Positions 31,828-39,923 of a stretch of 40,236 bases of DNA are shown here, in pieces. Below the pieces are notes generated by a model. That model did no database searches. It was not told the origin of the DNA and saw nothing but the letters and a program-made list of their open reading frames with translations. The position numbers were made by a program, and so were the translations under genes. Positions within the stretch are counted from its first letter, which is position 1, and each line of letters starts with the position of its first letter. Origin of the DNA: Deltaproteobacteria bacterium (GTDB lineage Bacteria > Desulfobacterota > Deferrimicrobia > Deferrimicrobiales > Deferrimicrobiaceae); assembly GCA_016220005.1 (NCBI GenBank), contig JACRIV010000032.1:1-40236 (forward strand), given 5' to 3'.

Positions 31828-34245
31828 TTATGCCTTCCTCAATCTCATGGAATTCCCCACCACCATCAGCGAGCTTGCCGCCATGAGGGCCGCAGAGAGG
31901 ATCGGGTGGAGGTTTCCCGAGACCGCGAGGGGGATCGCGACCAGGTTGTAGGAAAAGGCCCACGCCAGGTTCTGGCGGATGACCCTCATGGTCTTCCGGG
32001 AGATCGACAGGAAGCGGGGGATGAGCCGCAGGTCGTTCGTCATCAGGACGGCGTCCGCGCTCTCGAGCGCGATGTCCGTGCCCCTTCCCATGGCCATCCC
32101 GACTCGGGCCTCGGTCAGCGCCGGGGCGTCGTTGACCCCGTCCCCGATCATCATCACCCTGCCTCCCGCGTTCCGCGCCTTGCCGATGATCTCCGCCTTC
32201 TCCACGGGTGTGACCCGGGACTGGACGAGGTCGATCCCCGCCTCCTTCCCGATGCGCGACGCCACCGGCCCGCTGTCCCCGGTGACCATCCGGACGCGAT
32301 AGCCTTCCTTTTTCAGCAGGCGGACCGACTCTTCCGCTTCCCCTCGCAGTTCATCCACGGAGGAGAGCAGGCCCAGGACCTGTTTTTCGTCGGCCAGGAA
32401 GACCGCCGTCCTGCGCGCCTCCGAGATCTCGCGGAACCTCTCCTCCTGGGCGCCGGTGACCGGGACGCCGTTCAGGGAGAGAAACTTGGCATGCCCGAGG
32501 AACAGCCGACGACCGCCGACGATCCCTTCCACTCCCAGACCGGCGTGCGCCTTGAAGGCCGAGACGTCAAGGAGCTCTCCCGGCGCGACGCCGCGGCCGA
32601 TGGCCTTGGCGATCGGGTGCTCGGACGGGGCTTCCAGGGAGGCGGCAAGCCGCAGAACCTCCCGCGGCGCAAGCCCGAAACCGTCCACGTGCGCCAGGCA
32701 CGGCCTGCCGTAGGTCAGCGTCCCGGTCTTGTCGAGGAACACCTCGGTCACCGACGCCCCCGCCTCCAGCACGTCTCCGCCGCGGACGAGGATCCCCTGC
32801 GCGCGGGCCGCGTTCGACCCGATGAAGACGGCCAGGGGGGTCGCCAGCCCCAGGGCGCACGGGCAGGCGACGACCAGCACGGAGATCGCGACAAGGATCG
32901 CACGGAGAGGGGGGTCCCCCCACTGCAGTCTCGCGCCCAGGGTGAGGGCCGCGACGGCGATCACCGCCGGGACGAACCATCCGACCACCCTGTCTGCGTG
33001 GCGCTGGACGGGAGCTTTCCTCGCCTGGGCCTCCTCCACCGCTCTGACGATGCGGGAGAGGACAGTCTCTTTGCCGGTCTGCGTGACGCGGACGACGAGC
33101 CTTCCGCTCCCGTTGACCGTTCCCGTGCAGACCGCACTCCCTTCGCCCTTGGCGACGGGACCGGCTTCGCCCGTGAGCGTCGATTCGTCCGCCTCGGAGG
33201 CCCCCTCGATCACGATCCCGTCCGCCGGGATCTTCTCCCCGGGAACGATCTCGATAATGTCGTTCGCCCGGAGGGACGACACCGGGACCGTTTCGGTCCG
33301 GGGGGCGTGTCCTCCGAAGCCGCTCCCCATCCTTCTCCTCGCCTCGCGGGGGGCCAGGCGGACGAGCCGGCCGATCGATTCCTTTGCCCTGCTCCTGGCG
33401 GCCGCCTCGAGATACCTGCCGAGCAGGATCAGGGTGATGATCATCCCCGCGGTGTCGAAGTAGACCTCCCCGCCGACGACGAGCATCGCGGCACTGTATG
33501 CATAGGCGGAAAAGGAGCCCAGGAAGACCAGGGTGTCCATTCCGGGGGCGCGGTTCCGGATCCCCGCCAGGGTATTACGGAGGAAAGGGTATCCCGAGTA
33601 GAAGATCACCGGCGTGGTGAGCGCGAACGACAGCCACTGGAACCACGCGAGGAATTTCGGCTCGATCCCCTGGAAATATCCCGCGTAGAGCGCGGTGGTG
33701 AAGGTCATGACCTGCATGGAGAGGAAGGCGGCGGTGCCGAACCGGAGCAGCAGGTCGCGTTTCTCCCGGCGCAGGCTCTCTTCGAGCTCCCCGGTTTCGC
33801 AGGGGTGGGGCGCGTACCCAAGCTCCCGGATCCAAGAGGCGATCTCCGCGATGCCTGCCGATCCCGGGCGAAAGCGTATCTTCGCCCGGCCGGTGGCGTG
33901 GTTTACCCGGACGAGGGATACCCCCGGCTTCCGGCCGAGGTACCGCTCGATGACCCACACGCAGGAGGCGCACCGGATCCCGGAGATCGCCAGGGTTGCC
34001 TCATGCTCGCCCTCCCTCTCGACGACGCAATCCGAGAGCGCATCCGGGTCGGCTGCGAAGAGCTCGGGGGGCCCGGGGACCCAACCGGTCCGCCTGCGGT
34101 AGAACTCCGCGAGACCTTGGGCGTGGAGGAGCGCGTAGATGGACCGGCAGCCGGGACAGCAGAAAAAGGCTTCCCTGCCCCCCACCTCCTCGCGGATCGC
34201 GGTGTTCGCGTCGAGGGGGAGGAGGCAGTGTTCACAGGTCGCCAT
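31828..34245 (-). CDS. ccoI: Copper-transporting P-type ATPase CcoI
   Basis: An 805-residue P1B-type ATPase. The N-terminus is a cysteine-rich metal-binding domain (MATCEHCLLPLDANTAIREE and EAFFCCPGCRSIYALLHAQG), followed by a heavy-metal-associated domain with SGIRCASCVWVIERYLG near residue 88. Eight membrane helices are expected, with the ion-translocating CPC in ISVLVVACPCALGLATPLAV. Phosphorylation and ATP sites are FLDKTGTLTYGR, PSEHPIAKAIGRG and MIGDGVNDAPALTEARVG. This type (CcoI/FixI/CtpA) supplies copper for CuB of the cbb3 oxidase. It starts directly after the SafE-type gene and is followed by ccoS. Confidence 0.95.
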   Translation of the reverse strand: MATCEHCLLPLDANTAIREEVGGREAFFCCPGCRSIYALLHAQGLAEFYRRRTGWVPGPPELFAADPDALSDCVVEREGEHEATLAISGIRCASCVWVIERYLGRKPGVSLVRVNHATGRAKIRFRPGSAGIAEIASWIRELGYAPHPCETGELEESLRREKRDLLLRFGTAAFLSMQVMTFTTALYAGYFQGIEPKFLAWFQWLSFALTTPVIFYSGYPFLRNTLAGIRNRAPGMDTLVFLGSFSAYAYSAAMLVVGGEVYFDTAGMIITLILLGRYLEAAARSRAKESIGRLVRLAPREARRRMGSGFGGHAPRTETVPVSSLRANDIIEIVPGEKIPADGIVIEGASEADESTLTGEAGPVAKGEGSAVCTGTVNGSGRLVVRVTQTGKETVLSRIVRAVEEAQARKAPVQRHADRVVGWFVPAVIAVAALTLGARLQWGDPPLRAILVAISVLVVACPCALGLATPLAVFIGSNAARAQGILVRGGDVLEAGASVTEVFLDKTGTLTYGRPCLAHVDGFGLAPREVLRLAASLEAPSEHPIAKAIGRGVAPGELLDVSAFKAHAGLGVEGIVGGRRLFLGHAKFLSLNGVPVTGAQEERFREISEARRTAVFLADEKQVLGLLSSVDELRGEAEESVRLLKKEGYRVRMVTGDSGPVASRIGKEAGIDLVQSRVTPVEKAEIIGKARNAGGRVMMIGDGVNDAPALTEARVGMAMGRGTDIALESADAVLMTNDLRLIPRFLSISRKTMRVIRQNLAWAFSYNLVAIPLAVSGNLHPILSAALMAASSLMVVGNSMRLRKA

Positions 34246-34260
34246 GGGTCGGTACTCTCC

Positions 34261-34953
34261 TCAACGCAGCAGGCCCCTGGCGGCGTAGATCCCCCCCAGC
34301 GCGACGAGGAGCAGCGCCGCGATGCGGTACAGCCTGCTCCGCAACCGCCCCCCCAGCAGGCCCGCCGCCTTCCCGATCAGGAGCAGGGAGGGGACCGTCC
34401 CCGCGCCGAAGAGCGCCATCGCCAATAAACCGCGCAGGAACCCCTCCGCGGGGGTCTTTGCCTCCATCCCGACCCTGGCCGCGGACAGCAGGGCGGCGTA
34501 GACGATCCCGCATGGCAGGAATCCGAGGACCATCCCGAGCGGGTAGAAGGCCCCGATCCCTTCCTGGTCCGCAAGGGCGTGGACGATCCTCGGGAAGGGC
34601 TTTGTCGGGTCGAACCTCCCGAAGGCGAAGTCCTTGCGGCCGATCCACCCCCCGATCGCCAGCCCGAGGATCATGATCAGTACCCCCGTTCCGGCCAGGA
34701 CTGCTTTCTGGAACGGCTCGATGGGCACGGCTATCCGCACAAAGGAGCCGCTAAGGCCGACGGCTCCGCCGAGGAGGGCATAGGTGGTCACCCGCCCGAG
34801 GTTGTACAGCGCATGGGGGAGCAGCTCGCCTCTCCGCCCCGGTCCCAGGGCCAAGGCCGCGACGAAGGGGCCGCACATGGCAATGCAATGCCCGAACCCC
34901 CCGAGCAGGCCGGAGGCGAGGAGCACCGCGTAGGTGGAATCAGCGGACCACAT
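34261..34953 (-). CDS. SafE-family membrane protein (sulfite exporter TauE/SafE-like)
   Basis: A 230-residue integral membrane protein starting at ATG 34953 (MWSADSTYAVLLASGLLGG), overlapping the end of the ccoH-like gene by 14 bases. Six or so helices are visible; conserved segments are GFGHCIAMCGPFVAALALGP, PHALYNLGRVTTYALLGGAV and PLGMVLGFLPCGIVYAALLS, then AMALFGAGTVPSLLLIGKAA. The GHCxxMCGP and LPCG motifs mark the SafE/DsbD-like family regularly encoded between ccoH and ccoI, where a role in copper or heme handling during cbb3 assembly is suspected. The paired cysteines could take part in thiol or copper transfer. Substrate transport is not established. Confidence 0.87.
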   Translation of the reverse strand: MWSADSTYAVLLASGLLGGFGHCIAMCGPFVAALALGPGRRGELLPHALYNLGRVTTYALLGGAVGLSGSFVRIAVPIEPFQKAVLAGTGVLIMILGLAIGGWIGRKDFAFGRFDPTKPFPRIVHALADQEGIGAFYPLGMVLGFLPCGIVYAALLSAARVGMEAKTPAEGFLRGLLAMALFGAGTVPSLLLIGKAAGLLGGRLRSRLYRIAALLLVALGGIYAARGLLR

Positions 34954-35770
34954 CGAACGTGTAGGCGACTTCCGTCCCGCCAGGCACGGAAACGGTGGCC
35001 GCCCAGGTGCGCGCACCGCTGCCGCACCGGACGATCACCCCTTTTCCCCGGAACCGTCCGTCGCCTCCCTTTCGGAGGCCTACCCGGTTGGGGGGCATCC
35101 GCATCCCGGGCATGGAGAGATCGATCCATGGAAGCCCGTGTCCGTCGTATCCCGCGATCTCCACGGTGAAGAGGAGCTCCCTCATCGCCGTCACGGGCTT
35201 GGGGGCGATGTCCAGCGTCACCGTCAGATCTCCGGCGGATTTCGTGACGGGCCCCGCGTGAAGGGCCTGTCCTCCGCAGTCGCTCTGCGGCGGAGGGAGG
35301 ACGGCGTCTTTCCCTCCGTGCGCCGTCTCCCCGGCTCCCGCGGCGGCGATCCATCGTTTCTGCGCCCGGATCGCTCCGCTCTCCGCCTCGAGCCGGAACA
35401 TCCATTCCCCCTCCGCCGGCAGGAAGACGTCGGCGGCGTAGCTTCCCGGATTTCCCTCGGCCAGGGTGAACTTCCGGTCGCCGTTCACCCCCGATATCCG
35501 CATCGCCGCGAGGGTCACTTTGGCGCCCCGAAGGGGCCCGGAGGAGGTGGAGATCGCCGCGGAGAACCTGTTGTGCCCCTTCTCGAGAGATTGGGGGACG
35601 CTGATCGACAGGCCGGCCCGTTCTTCCCGTTCCCTCTCCGCAAGGTAGCCGGTCGCCCGCAGGTAGTAGTTCTCCTCGACCAGCCCGTCGTAGGATCTCC
35701 CGGCGGCGTAGAGCGAGAGCCCGAGCAATATCGCGAACGCCGCGTATATCCCGCAGATCAGCTTCTTCAC
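34940..35770 (-). CDS. ccoH: FixH/CcoH-like protein with an enlarged periplasmic part
   Basis: A 276-residue protein with one N-terminal membrane helix (LICGIYAAFAILLGLSLYAA), then the FixH-type segment YDGLVEENYYLRATGYLAER, and an extracytoplasmic beta-rich region. Standard CcoH is about 150-170 residues; here two beta-domains appear in tandem: LSISVPQSLEKGHNRFSAAI...WMFRLEAESGAIRAQKRW and LTVTLDIAPKPVTAMRELLF...GRFRGKGVIVRCGSGARTW. The second carries MPGMRMPPN, recalling methionine-rich copper sites. CcoH stabilises the cbb3 complex during assembly. It begins immediately before the end of ccoG (4-base overlap) and is followed by the SafE-type gene. Confidence 0.75.
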   Translation of the reverse strand: MKKLICGIYAAFAILLGLSLYAAGRSYDGLVEENYYLRATGYLAEREREERAGLSISVPQSLEKGHNRFSAAISTSSGPLRGAKVTLAAMRISGVNGDRKFTLAEGNPGSYAADVFLPAEGEWMFRLEAESGAIRAQKRWIAAAGAGETAHGGKDAVLPPPQSDCGGQALHAGPVTKSAGDLTVTLDIAPKPVTAMRELLFTVEIAGYDGHGLPWIDLSMPGMRMPPNRVGLRKGGDGRFRGKGVIVRCGSGARTWAATVSVPGGTEVAYTFDVVR

Positions 35771-36521
35771 GGGAAGGTCACCTCTTTTTTTACGGCGAAC
35801 CCCGGGCCGCTGGCCACGAGCACGACGCGGTTCGCGGCTCCCCCGGGACGTTTTGCCAGCAACTTCCCCGCGCGGCGGGAACGCGGCGGGACGGTGATCT
35901 CCCGGTCGCCCATGAGCGTCGCCCCTCCCTCAATCCCCAGGCGGAGCGTCATCGGATTGCCCGTTCCGTTTCGGACGGCGTATCCGTAACGGTTGGCGCC
36001 GGAGTTCCCGATCTTCTCCTCCCAGTGCGCGTCGAACGCCACGCCGGGCCGCAGCGCCAGAAAGGCGGCGAAGGCGAGCCCGGCCGCGGCGGGCGCGGCG
36101 CCCGCGAGCGCCGCCTTGCCGCGGAGGATCCTCCCCCGGTAGGCGATGAACGGGTCGATGCCGCGCCGCGCCGTCATCGACCGGCAGGCGTCGATGCACT
36201 CCGCGCAGGCGATGCACTCCCGTTGCGCCCCGTTCCGGACGTCTATTCCGGCGGGACAACGCGCCACGCAGAGATCGCAGCGCAGGCACGACGCGTCCCG
36301 ATCCCGGTCGTAGGCGATCGTCAGCGTGTTCCCGTCGAAGAGGACGTTCTGGAGCATGGCGTACGGGCACACCGACCGGCAGAAGCGGACGCCGGCGAAG
36401 GCGAGCACAGGTCGGGGATATCGAAGCGCAGCAGGCTCTCCCCGCCGGCCGAAAGGAAAGGGATACCCAGCACTGCCGCCGCCTGGGCAAGGGCGGCGAC
36501 CCGCCTCCTTCTTTTCCACAT
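35767..36521 (-). pseudogene. ccoG: CcoG-like 4Fe-4S protein, interrupted by a deletion/frameshift
   Basis: From ATG 36521 one frame gives a basic start, a first membrane helix and ESLLRFDIPDL, the normal N-terminus of CcoG. Near 36,405-36,415 homology jumps to another frame, which continues VLAFAGVRFCRSVCPYAMLQ, LTIAYDRDRDASCLRCDLC, VARCPAGIDVRNGAQRECI and ACAECIDACRSM, then a membrane helix and a beta-rich C-terminal domain ending at 35767. In intact CcoG some 40-45 residues separate the RFDIP motif from the first cysteine pair; here about ten do. So roughly 100 bases are missing and the frame is shifted. CcoG is a copper/iron-sulfur assembly factor for cbb3 oxidase. Sequence or assembly error is a real alternative to gene loss. 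Confidence 0.75.
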
Positions 36522-36561
36522 GCGAGGTTCCCGTGTCTCTCACGCGGAAGGCTGCCCGTGA

Positions 36562-37038
36562 TCAGGGCTTGGCGCCCCGCTCCCGGACGGAGTCCACGTA
36601 GGCAAGCACCTTCCAGATCCGCTCGCGGCCAAGCTGCGCCTCGAAGGAAGGCATCCCGTTCGGCCGTCCCCCGGCGATCGTCTCGTACTTCTTGTCGTCG
36701 GACTCGCCGTATTTGAGGTGCGCGGTCAGGTCGGGTCCCACGCCCCCCTTGAGGTCCTTGCCGTGGCACCCGGAGCAGTTCTCGCCGAAGATCACCCGTC
36801 CTTCGACGATCGCCTTGGGGTCCATCTCGTAAGGGTTTTCACGCATCGCGCCGGCCGGCGCCGCCTTGCGCGCGTCGGCCGTCTCCTTTTCCAGCACCCT
36901 GTACTGGGACCAGCCGCTGATCTCGGGCGTGTACCGGGCGATGTAGTAGACCCCCCAGGCGATCAGGGCGAAAAAGAAAACGAGAAAGGCCCGCGGCGCC
37001 TTGTTGTGGCGTTCGAACTCCCGGAGCTCCTCCGTCAT
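36562..37038 (-). CDS. ccoP: cbb3 oxidase cytochrome c subunit CcoP, short monoheme form
   Basis: A 158-residue membrane-anchored cytochrome c. Residues 17-34 form one helix (AFLVFFFALIAWGVYYIA) after HNKAPRAF, and WSQYRVLE follows, as in CcoP N-termini. There is only one heme site, CSGCH at residues 88-92, with the likely axial methionine at M129 in GRPNGMPSFEAQLG. Classical CcoP is about 300 residues and binds two hemes, so this is a shortened type found in several non-proteobacterial and deltaproteobacterial operons. It accepts electrons from soluble or membrane cytochromes and passes them to CcoO. It is 50 bases downstream of ccoQ. Confidence 0.9.
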   Translation of the reverse strand: MTEELREFERHNKAPRAFLVFFFALIAWGVYYIARYTPEISGWSQYRVLEKETADARKAAPAGAMRENPYEMDPKAIVEGRVIFGENCSGCHGKDLKGGVGPDLTAHLKYGESDDKKYETIAGGRPNGMPSFEAQLGRERIWKVLAYVDSVRERGAKP

Positions 37039-37088
37039 TGTCGTCTCCTCCGCGAACGGTGCCGCGGCGCTCCCGCGCCCGGCCGCCG

Positions 37089-37235
37089 CTATTCGTCGTC
37101 ATCCTTGAGCATGCGATACTTGGGGGCCTCCACCCGGTCGCGCCGGCGCCTGTCGAAGTAGAAGACGACGATCCCGGCGAAGACCGCGCCGAGCGCCACG
37201 GTGAAAAGGAGATAGGCCCAGCCGCCGCCGGTCAT
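37089..37235 (-). CDS. ccoQ: Small cbb3 oxidase subunit CcoQ
   Basis: A 48-residue single-helix protein, start ATG 37235 overlapping the ccoO stop as ATGA. It reads MTGGGWAYLLFTVALGAVFA, a short turn and then the polar tail DRVEAPKYRMLKDDDE. The position between ccoO and ccoP and the helix-plus-charged-tail design fit CcoQ/FixQ, which stabilises the assembled oxidase. The last residues (PKYRMLKDDDE) resemble the tail of CcoS, which shares the same topology. Confidence 0.85.
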   Translation of the reverse strand: MTGGGWAYLLFTVALGAVFAGIVVFYFDRRRRDRVEAPKYRMLKDDDE

Positions 37236-37915
37236 TTCCTTTCGAGGCTCCTCTTCTCCAGCTCCTTCACGTCGCGCCCCAGCTTCTGGAGGTAGGCCAC
37301 CAGCGTGTCCAACTCCGTGATCTCCCCCCGGACCGGACCGGGCGTTACGAGCGCCCGCTGGTTTGCTGCGGGGAAGTTCGGATCGGCCACCTGAAGCCGA
37401 AATGCGTCGATCTGGCGGGCCACCTCCTCGGGGCCGTATCCGTATCCCAGCACGGCGACCTTCTTCGCCGTGTAATCGGTGGAGAGTTTTTTCTCCGCGA
37501 GCCATCGGTAGGCGGGCATGTTCGATTTCGCGAACATCCCCTGCGGGTCGACCGTGTGCCGGTAGTGCCACGCATCGGGGTATTTCCCGCCGACGCGGGC
37601 CAGGTCCGGACCGGTACGGCGGGAGCCCCACAGGAACGGCCGGTCGTAGGCGAACTCTTCGGGCTTGGAGTACTCCCCGTAGCGCGCCACCTCCGTCCGC
37701 AGGGGGCGCACCGTCTGCGTGTGGCAGTTGTTGCACCCTTCCCGGATGTAGATGTCCCTCCCCTCGAGCTCGATCGCCGTGTAGGGCTTGATGTACCGGC
37801 TGACCGGCTGGGTGGACGGCATGAAGAGCGGGATGAAGGTGGTCACGAGCGTGCCCACCGAGATCACGACGACCGATGCGATCGCGAAGAGCACCGGTCT
37901 TTCGTACAGGTTCAT
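37232..37915 (-). CDS. ccoO: cbb3 oxidase monoheme cytochrome c subunit CcoO
   Basis: A 227-residue membrane-anchored cytochrome. The N-terminal helix is FAIASVVVISVGTLVTTFIP; the heme-binding CNNCH lies at residues 61-65 in YIREGCNNCHTQTVRPLRTE, and the axial methionine is likely in KSNMPAYRWL. Other diagnostic parts are YGEYSKPEEFAYDRPFLWGS and RRTGPDLARVGGKYPDAWHY. It relays electrons from CcoP to CcoN. ATG 37915 overlaps the ccoN stop by four bases, and its own stop overlaps ccoQ, so these genes are tightly coupled. Confidence 0.96.
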   Translation of the reverse strand: MNLYERPVLFAIASVVVISVGTLVTTFIPLFMPSTQPVSRYIKPYTAIELEGRDIYIREGCNNCHTQTVRPLRTEVARYGEYSKPEEFAYDRPFLWGSRRTGPDLARVGGKYPDAWHYRHTVDPQGMFAKSNMPAYRWLAEKKLSTDYTAKKVAVLGYGYGPEEVARQIDAFRLQVADPNFPAANQRALVTPGPVRGEITELDTLVAYLQKLGRDVKELEKRSLERK

Positions 37916-39333
37916 CCGATTCCTCCTTTCCGGAACAGAGGGTTGCGGGAGGCGGCCATGGGCCTCGGGGCGGCGGTCTTGACCAGGTTGTAGGCGAACA
38001 CGACGATCCCGGCGAAGTACAGGACGCCGCCGGCGAAGCGGATCATCCAGAAGGGGTAGAAGGCGGCGACGACGTCGAGGAAGCTGTAGGCGAGCGACCC
38101 GTCGGGGTTGGTCGCCTTCAGCATGGCCCCCTGCATGATTCCGCCGATCCACAGCGTCACCGTGAAGAGGAGCTGCCCGACGAGGATGAGCCAGAAGTGG
38201 ACGTTCGCGAGCCGCACGCTGTATATCTCGCGTCCCGACGTCTTCGTCACGATGTAGTAGAGGGAGGCCGAGACGATCATCGTGACCCAGCCCATCGTCC
38301 CCATGTGGACGTGTCCCACGACCCATTCGGTGTAGTGGAAGAAGCTCGTCAGCGTCCGCAGCGCCTGGGTCGGCCCCTGGAGCGTCTGGAGGCCGTAGAA
38401 GGTGATCCCCAGGAGGAAGAACTTGGCGAGATAGTTCGTCCTCATCTGCTCCCAGTTCCCGTTCATCGTGTAGTACCCGTTGATGACGGACGCCCAGGAA
38501 GGGGCGATGAGAAACAGGCTGAAGGCGAGCGCGACGGTCTGGATCCACTCGGGCACGGGGGTCAGCATCAGGTGGTGCGCCCCGGTCCAGAGGTAGCCGA
38601 AGACGAGGGACCAGAAGGCGATGATCGAAAGCCGGTGGCTGTAGATGGACAGCCCCGTCGACTTCGGGAGGAAGTAGTAGAACATGGCGAGGATCGGGAA
38701 GGTGAAGACCGACGCGACCGCATTGTGCCCGAACCACCATTGGACATTGGCGTCGTTCACGCCGGCGTAGATCGAGTACGACTTGAAGAGGTTCACCGGG
38801 ACTTCAAGATTGTTGAGGATGTACACCGCCGCGACGGTGACCACGGTGGCGATGAGGAACCAGAGGGAGACGTACATCTGCTTCTCCCGGCGCCGGATCA
38901 GGGTCCCGAAGACGTTGGCGGCGAACATCACCCAGAGGACGACGACCCCGATATCCAGCGGCCATTCCAGCTCCGAGTATTCCTTGGACGTGTTGAGGCC
39001 GGCGAAAAGGGAAAGGGCGGCCAGAACGATCGCAGCGTTGAAAAGGTAGAGGTGCGCCTTGGCCAGCCGCGGGAACGCCAAGGGGGTGCGGGTAAGCTTC
39101 TCGAGGATGTAGTAGCTGCAGGCGAAGACCCCCGCGAGGGTGAACCCGAAGATCAACCCGTTGGTATGCACGACCCGGAGGCGGCCGAAGGCGAGCCACG
39201 GAGTCAGGTTCAGCGCGGGATGGAACATCTCGGCGGCGAGCCACAGGCCGACGATCAGGCCCACGATCAGCCAGAAGACCGCGGAAAAGGCGAACCTCCT
39301 TGCGATTGATGCGCCGTGACTGTCGTCCTTCAT
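37912..39333 (-). CDS. ccoN: cbb3 cytochrome oxidase catalytic subunit CcoN
   Basis: A 473-residue membrane protein, start ATG 39333 behind GGAGGAGGG; GTG or ATG codons upstream would add non-homologous residues. Expected ligand histidines are present: H56 in RVVHTNGLIFGF, H203 in QWWFGHNAVASVFTFPILAM, H253 and H254 in WTGAHHLMLTPVPEW, and H341 and H343 in VVGHVHMGTMGWV. Tyr247 in VFGYLWTG is placed as the active-site cross-linked tyrosine of the C family. About 12 helices are expected. The enzyme reduces oxygen with high affinity. The ATG overlaps the stop of the Rrf2 gene (ATGA), so it is translated from the same mRNA as that regulator. Confidence 0.97.
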   Translation of the reverse strand: MKDDSHGASIARRFAFSAVFWLIVGLIVGLWLAAEMFHPALNLTPWLAFGRLRVVHTNGLIFGFTLAGVFACSYYILEKLTRTPLAFPRLAKAHLYLFNAAIVLAALSLFAGLNTSKEYSELEWPLDIGVVVLWVMFAANVFGTLIRRREKQMYVSLWFLIATVVTVAAVYILNNLEVPVNLFKSYSIYAGVNDANVQWWFGHNAVASVFTFPILAMFYYFLPKSTGLSIYSHRLSIIAFWSLVFGYLWTGAHHLMLTPVPEWIQTVALAFSLFLIAPSWASVINGYYTMNGNWEQMRTNYLAKFFLLGITFYGLQTLQGPTQALRTLTSFFHYTEWVVGHVHMGTMGWVTMIVSASLYYIVTKTSGREIYSVRLANVHFWLILVGQLLFTVTLWIGGIMQGAMLKATNPDGSLAYSFLDVVAAFYPFWMIRFAGGVLYFAGIVVFAYNLVKTAAPRPMAASRNPLFRKGGIG

Positions 39334-39776
39334 GGTCCCTCCTCCGCGATTCCTGCCTCGAATGCAGGGGTGTATTCTTCCTGGTCCGCAAGCATTCGGA
39401 TGGTATATTCCCCGAGCTTCGCCGCGAGAACGCCCTGGATCTCCTTCCATGCCGAGTGGGCGGCGCACCGCGAGGCCAGGGAGCACGTTTCCCTTTCCAC
39501 CATGCAGTCGTTCAGGGAGATAGGCCCCTCCACGGCCTCGATCACCTGGAGGAGCGTGATGTCCGCAGGGCTGCGTGTGAGGCGGAATCCGCCCCGGACC
39601 CCCCGCGCGGAGGACAGTATCCCGCTCTTGACGAACTTCTGCAGGATCTTGGCCAGGAAACTCGGGGGGATCCCTCGGGGGCGAGCGACCTCCATGACGG
39701 TGTGGACCTTGAGGGGCCTTCGCGCCATGAAAATCAGACAGCGGATGGCGTAGTCGGTTTCGCGGGAAATCCTCAT
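39330..39776 (-). CDS. Rrf2-family (probably iron-sulfur) transcriptional regulator
   Basis: A 148-residue regulator. I chose ATG 39776, giving MRISRETDYAIRCLIFMARR, the standard Rrf2 start; TTG 39785 is possible. The winged helix (about 5-65) has KVHTVMEVARPRGIPPSFLA and KILQKFVKSGILSSARGVRG, then GGFRLTRSPADITLLQVIEA. Three cysteines follow at the cluster site, NDCMVERETCSLASRCAAH (spacing C-x6-C-x5-C), which fits a [2Fe-2S] or [4Fe-4S] sensor like IscR, NsrR or RsrR, though the spacing equals none of them exactly. It is the first gene of the cco operon and overlaps ccoN by four bases, so it probably regulates its own operon in response to oxygen, NO or iron-sulfur status. Confidence 0.9.
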   Translation of the reverse strand: MRISRETDYAIRCLIFMARRPLKVHTVMEVARPRGIPPSFLAKILQKFVKSGILSSARGVRGGFRLTRSPADITLLQVIEAVEGPISLNDCMVERETCSLASRCAAHSAWKEIQGVLAAKLGEYTIRMLADQEEYTPAFEAGIAEEGP

Positions 39777-39785
39777 ATCGGACAA

Positions 39786-39814
39786 TATCTATCTGATTTG
39801 ATGTTCACTGTCAA
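39786..39814 (-). promoter_or_regulatory. Promoter for the rrf2-cco operon
   Basis: On the minus strand TTGACA (39814-39809) and TAGATA (39791-39786) are 17 bp apart. Transcription would start about seven bases further, near 39779, only a few bases before ATG 39776, so the mRNA would be leaderless or nearly so. Confidence 0.6.
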
Positions 39815-39923
39815 CGCAAATCGTCGCAATTATTGGAATTAAGATTAAATAAATTTGGAAAAACTTCCGAAAAGGAAGGGAGAGGATGGGCGGGGGAGCC
39901 TCGTCCTCGAGCGAGGGGAATCC

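Noticed and set aside
31582-34428. A 948-residue open frame on the plus strand opposite ccoI
   Set aside because: Shadow of the P-type ATPase gene: low-complexity residues and no family match.
39790-39815. FNR-type box upstream of the cco operon
   Set aside because: TTGAT is present, but the matching ATCAA half-site at the right distance is not.
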